A stretch of 64,000 nt of DNA from assembly GCF_002305875.1 (NCBI RefSeq), contig NZ_CP022098.1, forward strand, positions 2,108,001 to 2,172,000, written 5' to 3'. The notes beneath the pieces are model-generated. The model was not told where the DNA came from, searched no databases, and saw nothing but the letters and a program-made list of their open reading frames with translations. This document shows positions 1-11,468 of the stretch, one piece after another. A program made the position numbers and the translations under genes. Source of the stretch: Cystobacter fuscus. Lineage in GTDB: Bacteria > Myxococcota > Myxococcia > Myxococcales > Myxococcaceae. Numbering within the stretch: position 1 is the stretch's first letter; each line of letters begins with the position of its first letter.

Positions 1-1
1 C

Positions 2-214
2 CAGTTCCCCAGGCCCGAGATCGCCGTCGAGTTCGACGTCGACAGCCCCAAGGCGATCGCCACCCGCAAGCGGCTGTTCGCCGAGGCGGCCAAGAGCAAG
101 CACTGGATCGCCGGTGCCCACCTGCCGTTCCCCGGCCTGGGCCATGTGCGCGCCGAGGGCAAGGGCTACACCTGGGTGCCCGCGCAGTTCGGTCCCGTCC
201 AGTCCACCCCATGA
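2..214 (+). CDS. MBL-fold metallo-hydrolase, C-terminal fragment
   Basis: This is the 3' end of a gene that begins before the window; 70 residues are visible in the frame ending with TGA at 212-214. The readable segment contains HWIAGAHLPFPGLGHVRAEG and GYTWVP. From memory this is the usual C-terminal tail of secreted metallo-beta-lactamase-fold hydrolases, where the His of the GAHLPFPG segment is a late metal-site residue. The catalytic HxHxDH part lies outside the window, so the substrate cannot be judged. The stop overlaps the start of the next gene (ATGA at 211-214), so the amidohydrolase is probably translationally coupled to it. Confidence 0.7.
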   Translation, partial: QFPRPEIAVEFDVDSPKAIATRKRLFAEAAKSKHWIAGAHLPFPGLGHVRAEGKGYTWVPAQFGPVQSTP

Positions 215-1566
215 GCACTTCCACTCCCGAGGCACGCCAGACGTGCATCCGTGACTGTCACGCCCTCGTTCCGGGCGCCAACGGCATGCTTACCCTCGCG
301 CGCCATCAGGACATCCTGATCCAGGGCTCGCGGATCTCGGAGATCCGCCCCACCGGAGCACCGCTGGCGCCCGGGGTGGAGGTGCTCGAGGGCCAGCGGA
401 TGATCGCCATGCCCGGGCTCATCAACACCCATGCGCACGTGTCCATGGTCATCTTCCGCGGACTGGCCGAGGACGTGTCCATCGAGCGGTGGTTCAACGA
501 CTTCATCTGGCCCCTGGAGAACAACCTCACCGACGCGGACGTGTACTGGGGCGCGATGCTCGGCCTCATCGAGATGATCGAGGGCGGCATCACCACCGTG
601 GCCGATCACTACTTCTCCATGGACGAGGTGGCCCGGGCCGTCGAGGGCGCGGGGACGCGGGCGCATCTGGGGTGGACGGCGTTCTCCAGCCGGGGCTACC
701 AGGAACTCGCGCGGACCGCCTCCTTCGCGGAGCGCTGGAAGGGCGGAGCGGAGGGGCGCATCACCACGTGCATGGCCCCCCACGCGCCCTATACCTGCGA
801 TGACGGACTGCTGCGCGCGTGCGTGGGGCACGCCACCCGGCTCGGGGTGGGCATCCACATCCACGCCGCCGAGGACATGAACCAGACGCTCGCCAGCGTG
901 AACCGGCGGGGCCACACGCCCATCCAGGTGCTCCAGGACACGGGCGTGCTCGGCGTGCCCACGCTCATCGCCCATGGCGGCGGCCTGCTGCCCCAGGACA
1001 TCGAGACGCTCGCTCGCCACCGTGCGCACGTGGGCATCGCCCATGCGCCCAAGACGTCGCTCAAGCTGGGCATGGGCCTGGCCCCCGTGCGCGCCCTGCG
1101 CAAGGCCGGCATCCCCGTGGGGCTGGCCACCGATGGCGCCGTGAGCAGCAACACGCTCGACCTCTTCGAGGCCCTGCGCCTGCTGGCGCTCACGCAGAAG
1201 CACGACGCGCTCGACTCCGAGGTCATGCCCCTCGCCGAGGTGCTCGACATCGCCACGCGGGGCAGCGCGGCCGCGCTGGGCATGGGGGATCGGCTCGGCA
1301 CGCTCGCGCCCGGCTACCAGGCCGACATCGTCCTCGTGGACACCCGTGGCACCCACTGGCAGCCGCTCCACGATCCGATGGCTGGCCTCGTCTACAGTGC
1401 CCGCGCCAGCGACGTGCACACCGTCATGGTGGATGGCCGGCTCCTCTTGCGCGACCGCCAGTTGCTCACGATCGACAAGGAGCGCGTCCTCGCCGAGGTG
1501 GCCAGCGGCATGGAGCGTCTGGCCCAGCGGGTGCCGGGCTCGCGCATCCAGCACTACCGGCCCTGA
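211..1566 (+). CDS. Amidohydrolase/deaminase of the TRZ/ATZ (MtaD-like) family
   Basis: A 451-residue cytosolic metal-dependent hydrolase of the amidohydrolase superfamily, in the group that deaminates or dechlorinates heterocycles (S-adenosylhomocysteine/methylthioadenosine, guanine or triazine-like substrates). Visible metal and catalytic positions are NTHAHVSM (His74, His76), HIHAAE (His218, Glu221), AHGGG (His255) and ATDGAVSSNTLDLF (Asp308). The small N- and C-terminal composite beta domains of the family are both present. The segment after the third metal His is AHGGG where family members usually show AHC plus a hydrophobic residue, so substrate assignment is open. The ATG start overlaps the preceding stop by four bases. 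A membrane protein gene follows after 7 bases. Confidence 0.88.
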   Translation: MSTSTPEARQTCIRDCHALVPGANGMLTLARHQDILIQGSRISEIRPTGAPLAPGVEVLEGQRMIAMPGLINTHAHVSMVIFRGLAEDVSIERWFNDFIWPLENNLTDADVYWGAMLGLIEMIEGGITTVADHYFSMDEVARAVEGAGTRAHLGWTAFSSRGYQELARTASFAERWKGGAEGRITTCMAPHAPYTCDDGLLRACVGHATRLGVGIHIHAAEDMNQTLASVNRRGHTPIQVLQDTGVLGVPTLIAHGGGLLPQDIETLARHRAHVGIAHAPKTSLKLGMGLAPVRALRKAGIPVGLATDGAVSSNTLDLFEALRLLALTQKHDALDSEVMPLAEVLDIATRGSAAALGMGDRLGTLAPGYQADIVLVDTRGTHWQPLHDPMAGLVYSARASDVHTVMVDGRLLLRDRQLLTIDKERVLAEVASGMERLAQRVPGSRIQHYRP

Positions 1567-1573
1567 GCCGCCC

Positions 1574-2725
1574 ATGCCCCGTCTCCTCGCTCCCTCCCAG
1601 GCGTGGCTCTTCGGCCGTGGCGTGGACCTCGCCGTCTTCGCGGGCAGCGCGCTCGTGTCGGTGGGGCTCGTGCTCGCCGCGCCGGCTTTGGGGGCGGTGG
1701 GCGAGACGCCCCCGTGGGCCTGGGTGCTGCTCGTCGTCGGCGTGGACGTGGCCCACGTCTGGTCCACGCTCCTGCGCACCTACGCGGATGGGGAGGAGCT
1801 GCGCCGCCGGCCCGCCCTCTACACGGCGGCGCCGCTCGCCGCGTATCTGCTGGGCGTGTTCGCCTGGAGCCAGTCCCCCGGTCTCTTCTGGCGCCTCTTC
1901 GCGTACACCGCCCTGTTCCACTTCATCCGCCAGCAGTACGGCTGGGTGGCCCTCTACGGGCGCAAGGCCCGTGCCTCCTCCACCGAGCGCGCCCTCGATG
2001 CCGCCGCCATCTACGCCGCCACGCTCGGCCCCGTGGTGTGGTGGCACGCCCACCTGCCTCGCGCCTTCTGGTGGTTCGTCGAGGAGGACTTCATCGCCGG
2101 GCTTCCCGCCTGGGTGGGGACCGCGGCGCTCGTCGTGCAGGGTGGGGTGCTCGCCACGTGGGCGGGCTTCCAGGGAGCGCGGGCCCTGCGCGGCGAGGGG
2201 CTCCAGGTAGGCAAGGTGCTGCTCGTGCTCGCCACGGCGGTGACGTGGTTCGGGGGCATCGTGCTCGCCCGGGACGACTTCTCCTTCACGGTGATGAACG
2301 TCCTGCTGCACGGGGTGCCCTACTTCGCGCTGCTGCTGCGCTACGCGCGGGGCCGGCTCGCGGAAGGGGGCTATGGCGTGCTCGCCCCCGTGGTGCGCGC
2401 CGGAGCCCCCGCGGTGCTGGGCGTGCTGGTCGTGCTCGCCCTGGGCGAGGAGGGGCTCTGGGACTGGCTCGTGTGGCACGAGCGGCCCCGGCTCTTCGGC
2501 GAGGCGGGCCTCTTGCTGCCCGCGGACGTGCTGGCGCTCGTGGTGCCCCTGCTCGCGCTGCCCCAGGCCACGCACTACCTGCTGGACGCGTTCATCTGGA
2601 AGCCGGGCCGCGAGCCGGCCCTCCTCGTGCGGCTGGGCTGGGCCCCCCGGGGCGCGGCGGCTGAAGGTTCTAAAGCAGGCACCTCGCGAGATTCCCCGGT
2701 GACCCATGCGCGCCCGTCCAGCTAG
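1574..2725 (+). CDS. Polytopic membrane protein with conserved-looking histidines, function unknown
   Basis: A 383-residue protein with about eight or nine hydrophobic segments (near residues 17-40, 47-65, 83-98, 105-125, 143-158, 178-198, 212-232, 240-256, 273-292 and 315-330). Histidines sit at or beside these segments: His61 (DVAHVWSTLLRTY), His116 (LFHFIRQQYG), His246 (LLHGVPYF) and His334 (THYLLDAFIWK). That pattern resembles integral-membrane metal oxidases or dioxygenases (Brp/Blh or desaturase-like), but no canonical His-box set is present, so this is only a suggestion. The ATG at 1574 follows the amidohydrolase stop by 7 bases, suggesting one operon. The open frame extends further upstream, but inside the amidohydrolase gene. 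Confidence 0.75.
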   Translation: MPRLLAPSQAWLFGRGVDLAVFAGSALVSVGLVLAAPALGAVGETPPWAWVLLVVGVDVAHVWSTLLRTYADGEELRRRPALYTAAPLAAYLLGVFAWSQSPGLFWRLFAYTALFHFIRQQYGWVALYGRKARASSTERALDAAAIYAATLGPVVWWHAHLPRAFWWFVEEDFIAGLPAWVGTAALVVQGGVLATWAGFQGARALRGEGLQVGKVLLVLATAVTWFGGIVLARDDFSFTVMNVLLHGVPYFALLLRYARGRLAEGGYGVLAPVVRAGAPAVLGVLVVLALGEEGLWDWLVWHERPRLFGEAGLLLPADVLALVVPLLALPQATHYLLDAFIWKPGREPALLVRLGWAPRGAAAEGSKAGTSRDSPVTHARPSS

Positions 2726-2739
2726 AGACGCGCGACGTC

Positions 2740-4908
<2,169 letters not shown>

Positions 4909-4909
4909 C

Positions 4910-5563
4910 TCAGAGCCGGATGTGCTCGTGCTCGAGCAGCGCCACGAGCCCCTCCTCCAGGGCTTCCCGGGCGCGGGCCATCTGCCGGTCGAGCAGCTCG
5001 TGGAGGCGCTGGTCCTTCTCGTCGTGCGGCTCGCAGCCCGCCGTGTACTCGCGAAAGCCGCGCAGGCCGCCGACGAGCCGCGCGAGCTGGGAGGCGCACT
5101 CGCACCCCTCCTGGGTGGACAGCTCCATCAGCCGGCCGAGCTGCTCGGGGCTGAAGCGCGGGGCGCGGCCAGCGGGGCCCTGACTCGGGGGCATGCCCGC
5201 CCGTTTGAGGTCGTCGAGGCTCTGGTGCACGCGCAGGTGCAGCAGGCTCAGGGGCACCGGCCCCCGGAGGAAGCTCACGCGCGGCGAGCGGAGCGCGTCG
5301 ATGAGGGGCGCGTGGGGCAGGCGGTAGCTGATGAGCGCGTGCCGGGCGCCGGTGCTCTCCAGCATCCCGGGAATCAGCTCGGTGGGCACCTGGGTCAGGT
5401 CCATGAAGTCCAGCGCGAGCACCTGGGGCCGGAGCCTGGGTACCTCCCGGAAGAAGGTCTCACGGGACTGTCCGACCCACACGACGTCCAGCTCTCCGAG
5501 GGCCCGGGGATTGACCCGGACCTGGGACGGATAGCTATCTCCCAACAACGCCAGCTTCATCAT
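4910..5563 (-). CDS. Uncharacterised protein with a receiver-like N-terminus
   Basis: A 217-residue protein not firmly recognised. The N-terminal 120 residues (KLALLGDSYPSQV, then alternating beta-strand and helix segments including VLALDFMDL) look like a Rossmann or receiver-like fold. A proline-rich linker leads to a helical C-terminal domain with EGCECASQL, an acidic/aromatic stretch and DEKDQRLHELLDRQ. From memory, a similar helical tail occurs after DNA-binding and B12-binding modules in some MerR-type regulators, but no helix-turn-helix is seen here. It could be a stand-alone signalling adaptor. It is transcribed toward otsAB, one base separating the stops. No clear Shine-Dalgarno site precedes the ATG. 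Confidence 0.7.
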   Translation of the reverse strand: MMKLALLGDSYPSQVRVNPRALGELDVVWVGQSRETFFREVPRLRPQVLALDFMDLTQVPTELIPGMLESTGARHALISYRLPHAPLIDALRSPRVSFLRGPVPLSLLHLRVHQSLDDLKRAGMPPSQGPAGRAPRFSPEQLGRLMELSTQEGCECASQLARLVGGLRGFREYTAGCEPHDEKDQRLHELLDRQMARAREALEEGLVALLEHEHIRL

Positions 5564-5667
5564 GAGCGCCCCCCCGTCGCGGGCCCGGAGTGCTCGTTCG
5601 GGCGGTCGCGCGAAAGGCCAGGATGCGCCAACCCCGGGGGCGTTTCATGCGGCCCCCCGGGATGAGG

Positions 5668-8600
5668 TCAGCGTTGGGCGGTGGGCGATGCGGGGCCGCG
5701 CAGCGTGACCTTGCGCGAGAAGCCTTGGTCCACCCGGCCGAGGAAGGTACGGAAGGCGGCGTAGTCGTCCGCCTTCACCCGGGCCGAGGTGAGCGCCACC
5801 TCGCCGTCGCACACCAGTTGCTGTCCCTCCTGCTTGTAGGTGAGCCGCACCCGGCCAAAGGGCGTCTCCTCCTGGAGGGTGGGGGGCAGCTCGGCCACGG
5901 AGTAGCCCGCGGGCAGCGTGTAGCGGAAGGTGAAGCGGTTCACCCACGGGCCGCTCATCATCAGATCGAAGCGGCGCTCGGCGAGCGCGGCGTACGTCTG
6001 GGTGTAGGCGCGCCCGGTGCCGAAGGGCAGGAAGCGCAGTTGACCGGGGAGCGCCTCGGCGAAGCGGGGGATGGCCATGCGGAAGTCCACCTTCACGTCC
6101 TCGTCCAGGCGCGTGGTGTCATTGAGCTTCACGTCGCGCACGGTGAGGCCGGGGAAGCTCTGGGCCCAGGCGCGCTCGAAGGTGGACTTGCGCGAGGACA
6201 CGGAGGTGTAGGCGCGGCGGTACTCGGGCGCCATCTGCCCACCCACCGTCGTGGCACCGCCCACCTCGGCGCTGCCATCCGGACGCAACGTCACGTCCAT
6301 GCTCAGGCGCGTGGCGTTGTCGTCCGCCGTCGCCTCGGGGGTGGTGAGGAACGAGGCCTTGCCGCCCGGCTCCACCACCAGCACGTTGGCCACCCGGTCC
6401 GCGCTGGGCAGCTCGCGCGCGCTGTGGAACTCGGCGGTGCCGTCCAGGTAGAGGCCGAACTGCGGCACGTAGACGATGGCGTGGTTGAAGGCCGCCAGGC
6501 TCGCCGGCTCCTCGCCGATGGAGCCCAGGTCGCGCATGCGCAACAGCACCAGCCGGCTGTCCACCCCCGCCACCTTCAACATGGCGTGGATGAGGCTCGC
6601 CTTGTCCTTGCAGTCGCCGAAGCGCCGCGACAGCACCCGGTCCACCCGGTACGGCTTGAAGCCGTGGATGCCGAACTCCAGCGCCACGTAGCGCGTGTTC
6701 GTCACCACGAAGTTGTAGATGGCGCGCATCACCGCCTGCTGATCCTTGCGGTCCACGCCCTTGAGCACCGTCTCCACCGTCTGGCGCAGCTCCTCGTTGG
6801 GCGTGAGCTGATCCCTCACCAGGCCCCACCAGTAGCGACCCACCTCGTCCCAGGTGCGGTAGGTGGAGACGTGGAGGTTGGCGGCCACCTCGGCCCAGCC
6901 GGGCATGCCGGGCTCGGGCACCACCTTGGCCACGTGCTTCGCGCTCCAGCGGTGCAGCACGCGCTCGCCCTCCACGGGCTCGTGGGCATAGGCGACCCCG
7001 GGCAGCTTCTTCTCGTTCCAGTAGAGGGGCCGCTCCTGGGGCATCTCCACGAGGAACTGATAGCTCACCTTGGGATAGACACCCTGCACGCTCTCCACGT
7101 CGCCCCAGTAGTCGGACAGCAGGTTGTCCTGGGCGGTGTCGTCCACGCGGTACTGCAACTCCAGCACGTCCCCGGCGGCGAGCGCGGGGAAGGAGAGCAT
7201 CTTGGCGCGCGCGTCGTAGTACATGCCCGTCCAGGGCTCGTTGATGTTGCGGTCGCTCTCGCCGTAGCTGTCCACCACGGAGCCGTCCGGCTTGGTGATG
7301 CGGGCGCGGAGGATGCGCACCTCCTGCCGATCCGGCGAGTAGGTGACGGGGAATGTGCGGAAGGCGTCCACGCCGCGGGCGTTGAGCACCTTCACGGCGA
7401 ACTGGTGCAGCCGGCCGGACAGGCCACTCTTCTGCACGCGCACGTAGGTGCTCTCCGTGAGGTAGACGGCGTCCTCGTTGGTGTAGCCGTCGGCTTCTCG
7501 GACGAGGGCCTTGGGGTCCAGGAGGTACTGGGAGCCGGCGCTGGCGGCCTCGCCCTTGAGGGCGCGCAGGGCGTCCTTGAGAGTGGGGTTCTGCGGGCGC
7601 AGCGCGAGCGAGCGCTCGAAGGCGGCGATGGCCTCCTCGCGGTGGCTGGCGGCGAGCAGCGCGCGGCCCTCGCGCTCGTACAGCTCGGGCTCGTCCGGGG
7701 AGAGGGCGCGCGCCTCGGCGAAGCCGGTGGTGGCCGCGTCGAGCTGGCCATTGGCGGCGCGCAGCTCGGCGAGCTTCAACCGCGAGCCGTTGTCGAAGGG
7801 GTAGAGCGAGAGCAACTGGGTGTACTCGCGCACGGCGGGCTCCAGCTGGCCGCGGTCCGCGAGCAGCGAGGCGAGCAGGGTGCGGCTGGTGCGATCGTCA
7901 TGGCGCAGCGCGAGCGCCACGCGCAGCCGGGAGGCGGCCTCCTCGGGCCGGTCCAGGGCGCGCGCGGAGCTGGCGGCGGCGCGCACCACGCGGGGGATGC
8001 GCGGCAGCCGCAGGAGCGTCTCCTCCACGAGCTTGTGCGCGCGCGCCGTCTCCCCGAGCGCCTCGTGGGCCCGGGCGAGCGTGAGCCGGACCCCGGCCGA
8101 GTCGGGGGAGTTCGTCAGGTCGGGGGTGAGCAGCTCCAGGACGCGCTCGGGGTGGCCGCGCTCCAGCTCGAACTCGGCGAGCGCCACGCGGGCGCGCACC
8201 AGCGAGGGGTCGGCGCGCACGGCGGCTTCCAGGAAGAGGCGGCGCTGGTTGAGGTCCTCGCGGGCGGTGGTGGCGGCGATCAGTTGCAGCCGCGCGTCGT
8301 TCGGGGCGGCGCGGGCGGCGCGCTCGGCCTCCACGGTGGCGGTGTGCTCGCGCTCGTCGAAGGCGCGGAAGTAGTCGAGCACGGTGGCGTACTCGCCACG
8401 CAGGGTGGCGTCCGCGGGAGCGCGGGCCACCGCGTCCCTCAGGCTGGAGGTGAGGGTGGGCAGGAGCTGGGGCGCGGGGGTGGTGCCCTTGGTGATCGCC
8501 GGGGCGGTGGAGGGCAGGGTGACGCGCAGCCGGCCGGGGGGATCCCGGCGCAGGTAGAAGCCGAGGGGCCCCGACTCCTGGCACACCTTGACGAGGACGC

Positions 8601-9354
8601 GGTTGAGGCCCTTGCGCAGGCGCACGGAGACGCGCGTCTGATCCGGCCGGGGCAGGTTGTAGTGGTCGCTGGTGGCGGCCTTCTCACCATTCACCCACAG
8701 CCGGAAGGCGCCGGAGGTGCCCACGCCGAGCGTCACGCGCGCCTCGGCCGGAGCCTCCAGCCAGGTGACGGCGTAGGCCACGGCCTCGCGGTTGGGACGC
8801 AGCGCGGCGCCCAGGTCGATGTAGCCATCGTTGGGGGTGACGGACAGGGGGCGCCAGGACACGGGGCCCTTGGCGCCAGAGTAGCGGGCGGACAGGTCGA
8901 GCGCGGTCGCCTCGGGGCCGAAGTCGGTGTCACAGCCGGCCTTGCCCTCGTTGTCGAAGCCGCCGACGACGTAGAAGTCGCGCACGAAGCCCAGCGAGTC
9001 CTGCCACTCGGCGGCGCGGGTGAGCCGGCCGCGGGCGCGCTCCAGGTCCAGCATGAGGAACTGCGCGGTGGCGCGGGTGCCGGGGTCCACGAACTTCCGG
9101 GTCGTGGCCACCTCGGTATAGGTCTTCGCCAGGAGGGTGAGATCGTCGAGGTCCGGCTCGAGCGCCTGCATGCGCAGCAGGTGCGCGGCGCCCCGGGGGG
9201 ACGAGGCGAGGGAGAGGGCCTGCTCGGCCTCTTGTTGGGCCTCGGCGGCGCTCGGGTTGGAGGCGGCCCGCGACAGGAGCGGGCAGGCGAGCACGAGGAG
9301 TGTCGCGAGCCAGGGAGCGGGAGAGCGCGGGGCGAGCCGTGGGGTACGAGACAT
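5668..9354 (-). CDS. DUF3857/TPR/transglutaminase-like exported protein
   Basis: A 1228-residue exported protein. A signal peptide (MSRTPRLAPRSPAPWLATLL, ending near LLSRAAS) supports the ATG at 9354 rather than an upstream in-frame start. Residues about 50-300 look like beta-rich carbohydrate or lectin-like domains, 310-620 are TPR helices rich in Ala/Leu/Arg, 640-830 match the DUF3857 fold, and 830-1010 form a transglutaminase-like domain with a complete triad: Cys915 (FGDCKDKASL), His958 (FNHAIVYV) and Asp971 (YLDGTAEF). A further beta domain closes the protein. The family is widespread in myxobacteria and Bacteroidetes, but its substrate is unknown; periplasmic protein processing or cross-linking is plausible. 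It is not obviously in an operon. Confidence 0.88.
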   Translation of the reverse strand: MSRTPRLAPRSPAPWLATLLVLACPLLSRAASNPSAAEAQQEAEQALSLASSPRGAAHLLRMQALEPDLDDLTLLAKTYTEVATTRKFVDPGTRATAQFLMLDLERARGRLTRAAEWQDSLGFVRDFYVVGGFDNEGKAGCDTDFGPEATALDLSARYSGAKGPVSWRPLSVTPNDGYIDLGAALRPNREAVAYAVTWLEAPAEARVTLGVGTSGAFRLWVNGEKAATSDHYNLPRPDQTRVSVRLRKGLNRVLVKVCQESGPLGFYLRRDPPGRLRVTLPSTAPAITKGTTPAPQLLPTLTSSLRDAVARAPADATLRGEYATVLDYFRAFDEREHTATVEAERAARAAPNDARLQLIAATTAREDLNQRRLFLEAAVRADPSLVRARVALAEFELERGHPERVLELLTPDLTNSPDSAGVRLTLARAHEALGETARAHKLVEETLLRLPRIPRVVRAAASSARALDRPEEAASRLRVALALRHDDRTSRTLLASLLADRGQLEPAVREYTQLLSLYPFDNGSRLKLAELRAANGQLDAATTGFAEARALSPDEPELYEREGRALLAASHREEAIAAFERSLALRPQNPTLKDALRALKGEAASAGSQYLLDPKALVREADGYTNEDAVYLTESTYVRVQKSGLSGRLHQFAVKVLNARGVDAFRTFPVTYSPDRQEVRILRARITKPDGSVVDSYGESDRNINEPWTGMYYDARAKMLSFPALAAGDVLELQYRVDDTAQDNLLSDYWGDVESVQGVYPKVSYQFLVEMPQERPLYWNEKKLPGVAYAHEPVEGERVLHRWSAKHVAKVVPEPGMPGWAEVAANLHVSTYRTWDEVGRYWWGLVRDQLTPNEELRQTVETVLKGVDRKDQQAVMRAIYNFVVTNTRYVALEFGIHGFKPYRVDRVLSRRFGDCKDKASLIHAMLKVAGVDSRLVLLRMRDLGSIGEEPASLAAFNHAIVYVPQFGLYLDGTAEFHSARELPSADRVANVLVVEPGGKASFLTTPEATADDNATRLSMDVTLRPDGSAEVGGATTVGGQMAPEYRRAYTSVSSRKSTFERAWAQSFPGLTVRDVKLNDTTRLDEDVKVDFRMAIPRFAEALPGQLRFLPFGTGRAYTQTYAALAERRFDLMMSGPWVNRFTFRYTLPAGYSVAELPPTLQEETPFGRVRLTYKQEGQQLVCDGEVALTSARVKADDYAAFRTFLGRVDQGFSRKVTLRGPASPTAQR

Positions 9355-9519
9355 CCGTGTTCCTCGTCCGTCGGAAGGGGGGACCGGGGTGTCATTCCCG
9401 GCGCCGGTGAACAGCCGGACTTCGGGCAGCCTTCCCTGCATGCGCTGTTGGGAGCGGGCAGGCAACTGAAATGTCGAGGAACGTGCGAGGGAGCGGGCCC
9501 GGCGTCCGGGGCCCGGGGT

Positions 9520-10218
9520 TCAGGCGAGGGAGAAGGCGCGGGCGAGGGTGAGGACCTCCACGTGGGGGGCCCCGGCCTCCTGGAGGGCGGTGGCGGCGGC
9601 GCGGACGGTGGCGCCGGTGGTGAGCACGTCGTCCACGAGGAGCACGTCCCGTCCGGCCACGGAGGCGGAGGCGCGGAAGGCCTGGGAGACATTGAGGGCG
9701 CGCTCGGCCTCGGACAGGCCCACCTGGCGGCGCGTCTCGCGGGCGCGGTGGAGCAGACCCAGGCTGGCCTCGCGGCCCGTGGCGCGGGCCAGGGCCTCCA
9801 CGAGCAGTTGGGCCTGATCGTACTTGCGTTCGCGAAAGCGCTTGCCATGCAGGGGCAGGGCGACGAGCAGGGTGGGGGCCCGGGAGAGGAAGTGGCGGCA
9901 CTCGGTGGCGAGCAGCTCTCCGAGGACGGGGGCGAGCTCGGGATGGTCCTCGTACTTGAAGCGGTGGATGGCGCGGGCGACGGGGCCCTCGTGGGCGAAG
10001 GGAGCCCAGGCGCGGGAGAAGGGAGGCGGCGAGTCGTGGCAGCGGGGGCAGGTGTGGCGGGGGAAGGAGCCGGGCTCGGCGCAGGTGCGGCAGCGCGCGA
10101 TGGGCAGCCGTTCCACGGCGAGGTCGCACGTCTCGCAGAAGGCGGCGCGCACGGGCATCACCTTCGCGCAGGCGATGCACGCGGGCGGGTAGAGCAGTTC
10201 GAGGAGGGACTGGAGCAC
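9520..10218 (-). CDS. comF: ComF family phosphoribosyltransferase-like protein
   Basis: ComF family protein linked in other bacteria to DNA uptake and to recovery of stalled forks. The N-terminal zinc-ribbon region has paired cysteines (YPPACIAC, FCETC, CRTC, HTCPRC). The C-terminal type I phosphoribosyltransferase domain carries the PRPP-binding motif VLLVDDVLTTGAT and the family motif KRFRERKYDQAQLL. Length, about 232 residues, is normal. The start is uncertain: the GTG at 10218 gives an N-terminus like other ComF proteins (VLQSLLELLYPPAC), while a TTG at 10236 would add six residues; neither has a clear ribosome-binding site. It is transcribed divergently from the ATPase operon, 107 bases away. 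Confidence 0.88.
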   Translation of the reverse strand: MLQSLLELLYPPACIACAKVMPVRAAFCETCDLAVERLPIARCRTCAEPGSFPRHTCPRCHDSPPPFSRAWAPFAHEGPVARAIHRFKYEDHPELAPVLGELLATECRHFLSRAPTLLVALPLHGKRFRERKYDQAQLLVEALARATGREASLGLLHRARETRRQVGLSEAERALNVSQAFRASASVAGRDVLLVDDVLTTGATVRAAATALQEAGAPHVEVLTLARAFSLA

Positions 10219-10325
10219 GCGGGGCGGACTGTGCAACCCGGGGGCCAGCGGAGGCCGGAGCGCTCGAGGATGCTTGTTGAAGTCTCCCGCCCTGTGTCAG
10301 CGTCCCTCTCCTCTTTGGAGGACAT

Positions 10326-11468
10326 GTGGCTGCTGATGTTCTGGAGGTCCGTAATCTCGGGCAGATCGCACATGCTCGCATCGAGTTTGGAGACCTGACC
10401 GTGCTGGTAGGTCCCCAAGCGGCGGGGAAGAGCCTCCTGTTGCAGACGTGGAAGCTGGGGCTCGACGCGGGAGAGATCGTCTCCGCGCTGCGTGATGCTG
10501 GGACCTCCCTGGAGAACAAGAACGAGCTGTTGGATGCGTACTACGGCGAGGGGATGAGCACGGCGTGGGTGGGGAAGACCCGGGTGTCCATCAATGGCCA
10601 GCCGTTGCGCCCCGAGGAACTGCTACATGCCCGGAAGGCAAAGGGCCGCGTGTTCTTCGTCCCGGCTCATCGTGCCCTCCTCATGTCAGAGGGGTGGCCA
10701 TCGCCCTTCATTCGGCTCAAGGCGGATACGCCAACCGTGGCCCGCCTGTTCAGCCAGAGTCTGTATGATCGTTTCACGGGAAAGCAGACAGGAGATCTGT
10801 TTCCAGTGGAGCGACGGTTGAAGCAGGGGGTGCGTACCCTGATCGACGATGCCGTCTTCCATGGGGGCACGGTGCGGCTGGAGAAGGCCGGATTGCAGAC
10901 CCGGCTTGAGCTGGGCTACGGCAAGACACAGCTCCCGTTCATGACCTGGACCGCTGGTCAGCGTGAGTTCACGCCGCTCCTGTTGGGCCTCTACCGGGTT
11001 CTTCCCGAGCGGCGCAAAAGGAAGGAAGAGGACATCGAGTGGGTCATCATCGAGGAGCCTGAAATGGGTCTTCATCCCCAGGCACTGACGGCGGTCATGG
11101 CCCTGGTCCTCGATCTGTTGTGGCGAGGCTACCGGGTGGTTTTGTCAACTCACTCGCCCGTCGTGCTGGATGTCGTCTTCGCCATCCAGTCCCTGCGGGA
11201 CAAGAAGCAAGGCGCTCGGAAGCTGCGCGAGGCATTCGGGCTGTCCGCTGGGGCGGAGAATGTGCGGTTCATCAGCGAGGCACTCAACAAGTCCACGAGG
11301 ACCTACGCCCTGGCGTTCGATGAGGAACTCCGCGTCCACGGCCGGGACATTTCCAGCCTCGATCCAGGCGCCGATGACGCGGCGACCTCGGGCTGGGGTG
11401 GGCTGACCGGTTTCAGTGGGAGATTTGGAAAAGCCATCTCCGATGCGGTCAACGAGGAGGGCTCGTGA
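10326..11468 (+). CDS. ABC/SMC-like AAA ATPase, first gene of an uncharacterised two-gene operon
   Basis: A 380-residue ATPase of the AAA_21/OLD-like class. Walker A is GPQAAGKS (29-36). The signature-like segment WTAGQREFTPLL lies near 208-219, Walker B VIIEEPEMGLHP near 240-251, and the switch STHSP near 274-278. It lacks the long coiled coil of RecF/SMC proteins and the C-terminal TOPRIM of OLD nucleases. The GTG start at 10326 is supported by TGGAGGA at 10316-10322, while an out-of-frame ATG two bases earlier is not. The stop overlaps the GTG of the next gene (GTGA), so the pair is coupled. Such ATPases often work with a small effector in phage-defence or toxin modules; that role here is inference. 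Confidence 0.85.
   Translation: MAADVLEVRNLGQIAHARIEFGDLTVLVGPQAAGKSLLLQTWKLGLDAGEIVSALRDAGTSLENKNELLDAYYGEGMSTAWVGKTRVSINGQPLRPEELLHARKAKGRVFFVPAHRALLMSEGWPSPFIRLKADTPTVARLFSQSLYDRFTGKQTGDLFPVERRLKQGVRTLIDDAVFHGGTVRLEKAGLQTRLELGYGKTQLPFMTWTAGQREFTPLLLGLYRVLPERRKRKEEDIEWVIIEEPEMGLHPQALTAVMALVLDLLWRGYRVVLSTHSPVVLDVVFAIQSLRDKKQGARKLREAFGLSAGAENVRFISEALNKSTRTYALAFDEELRVHGRDISSLDPGADDAATSGWGGLTGFSGRFGKAISDAVNEEGS

Noticed and set aside
5590-10398. A 1602-codon plus-strand open frame
   Set aside because: It is the antisense of the transglutaminase-like and ComF genes; composition is His/Gly/Arg/Ala-rich with no domains, as expected of a shadow frame at high GC.
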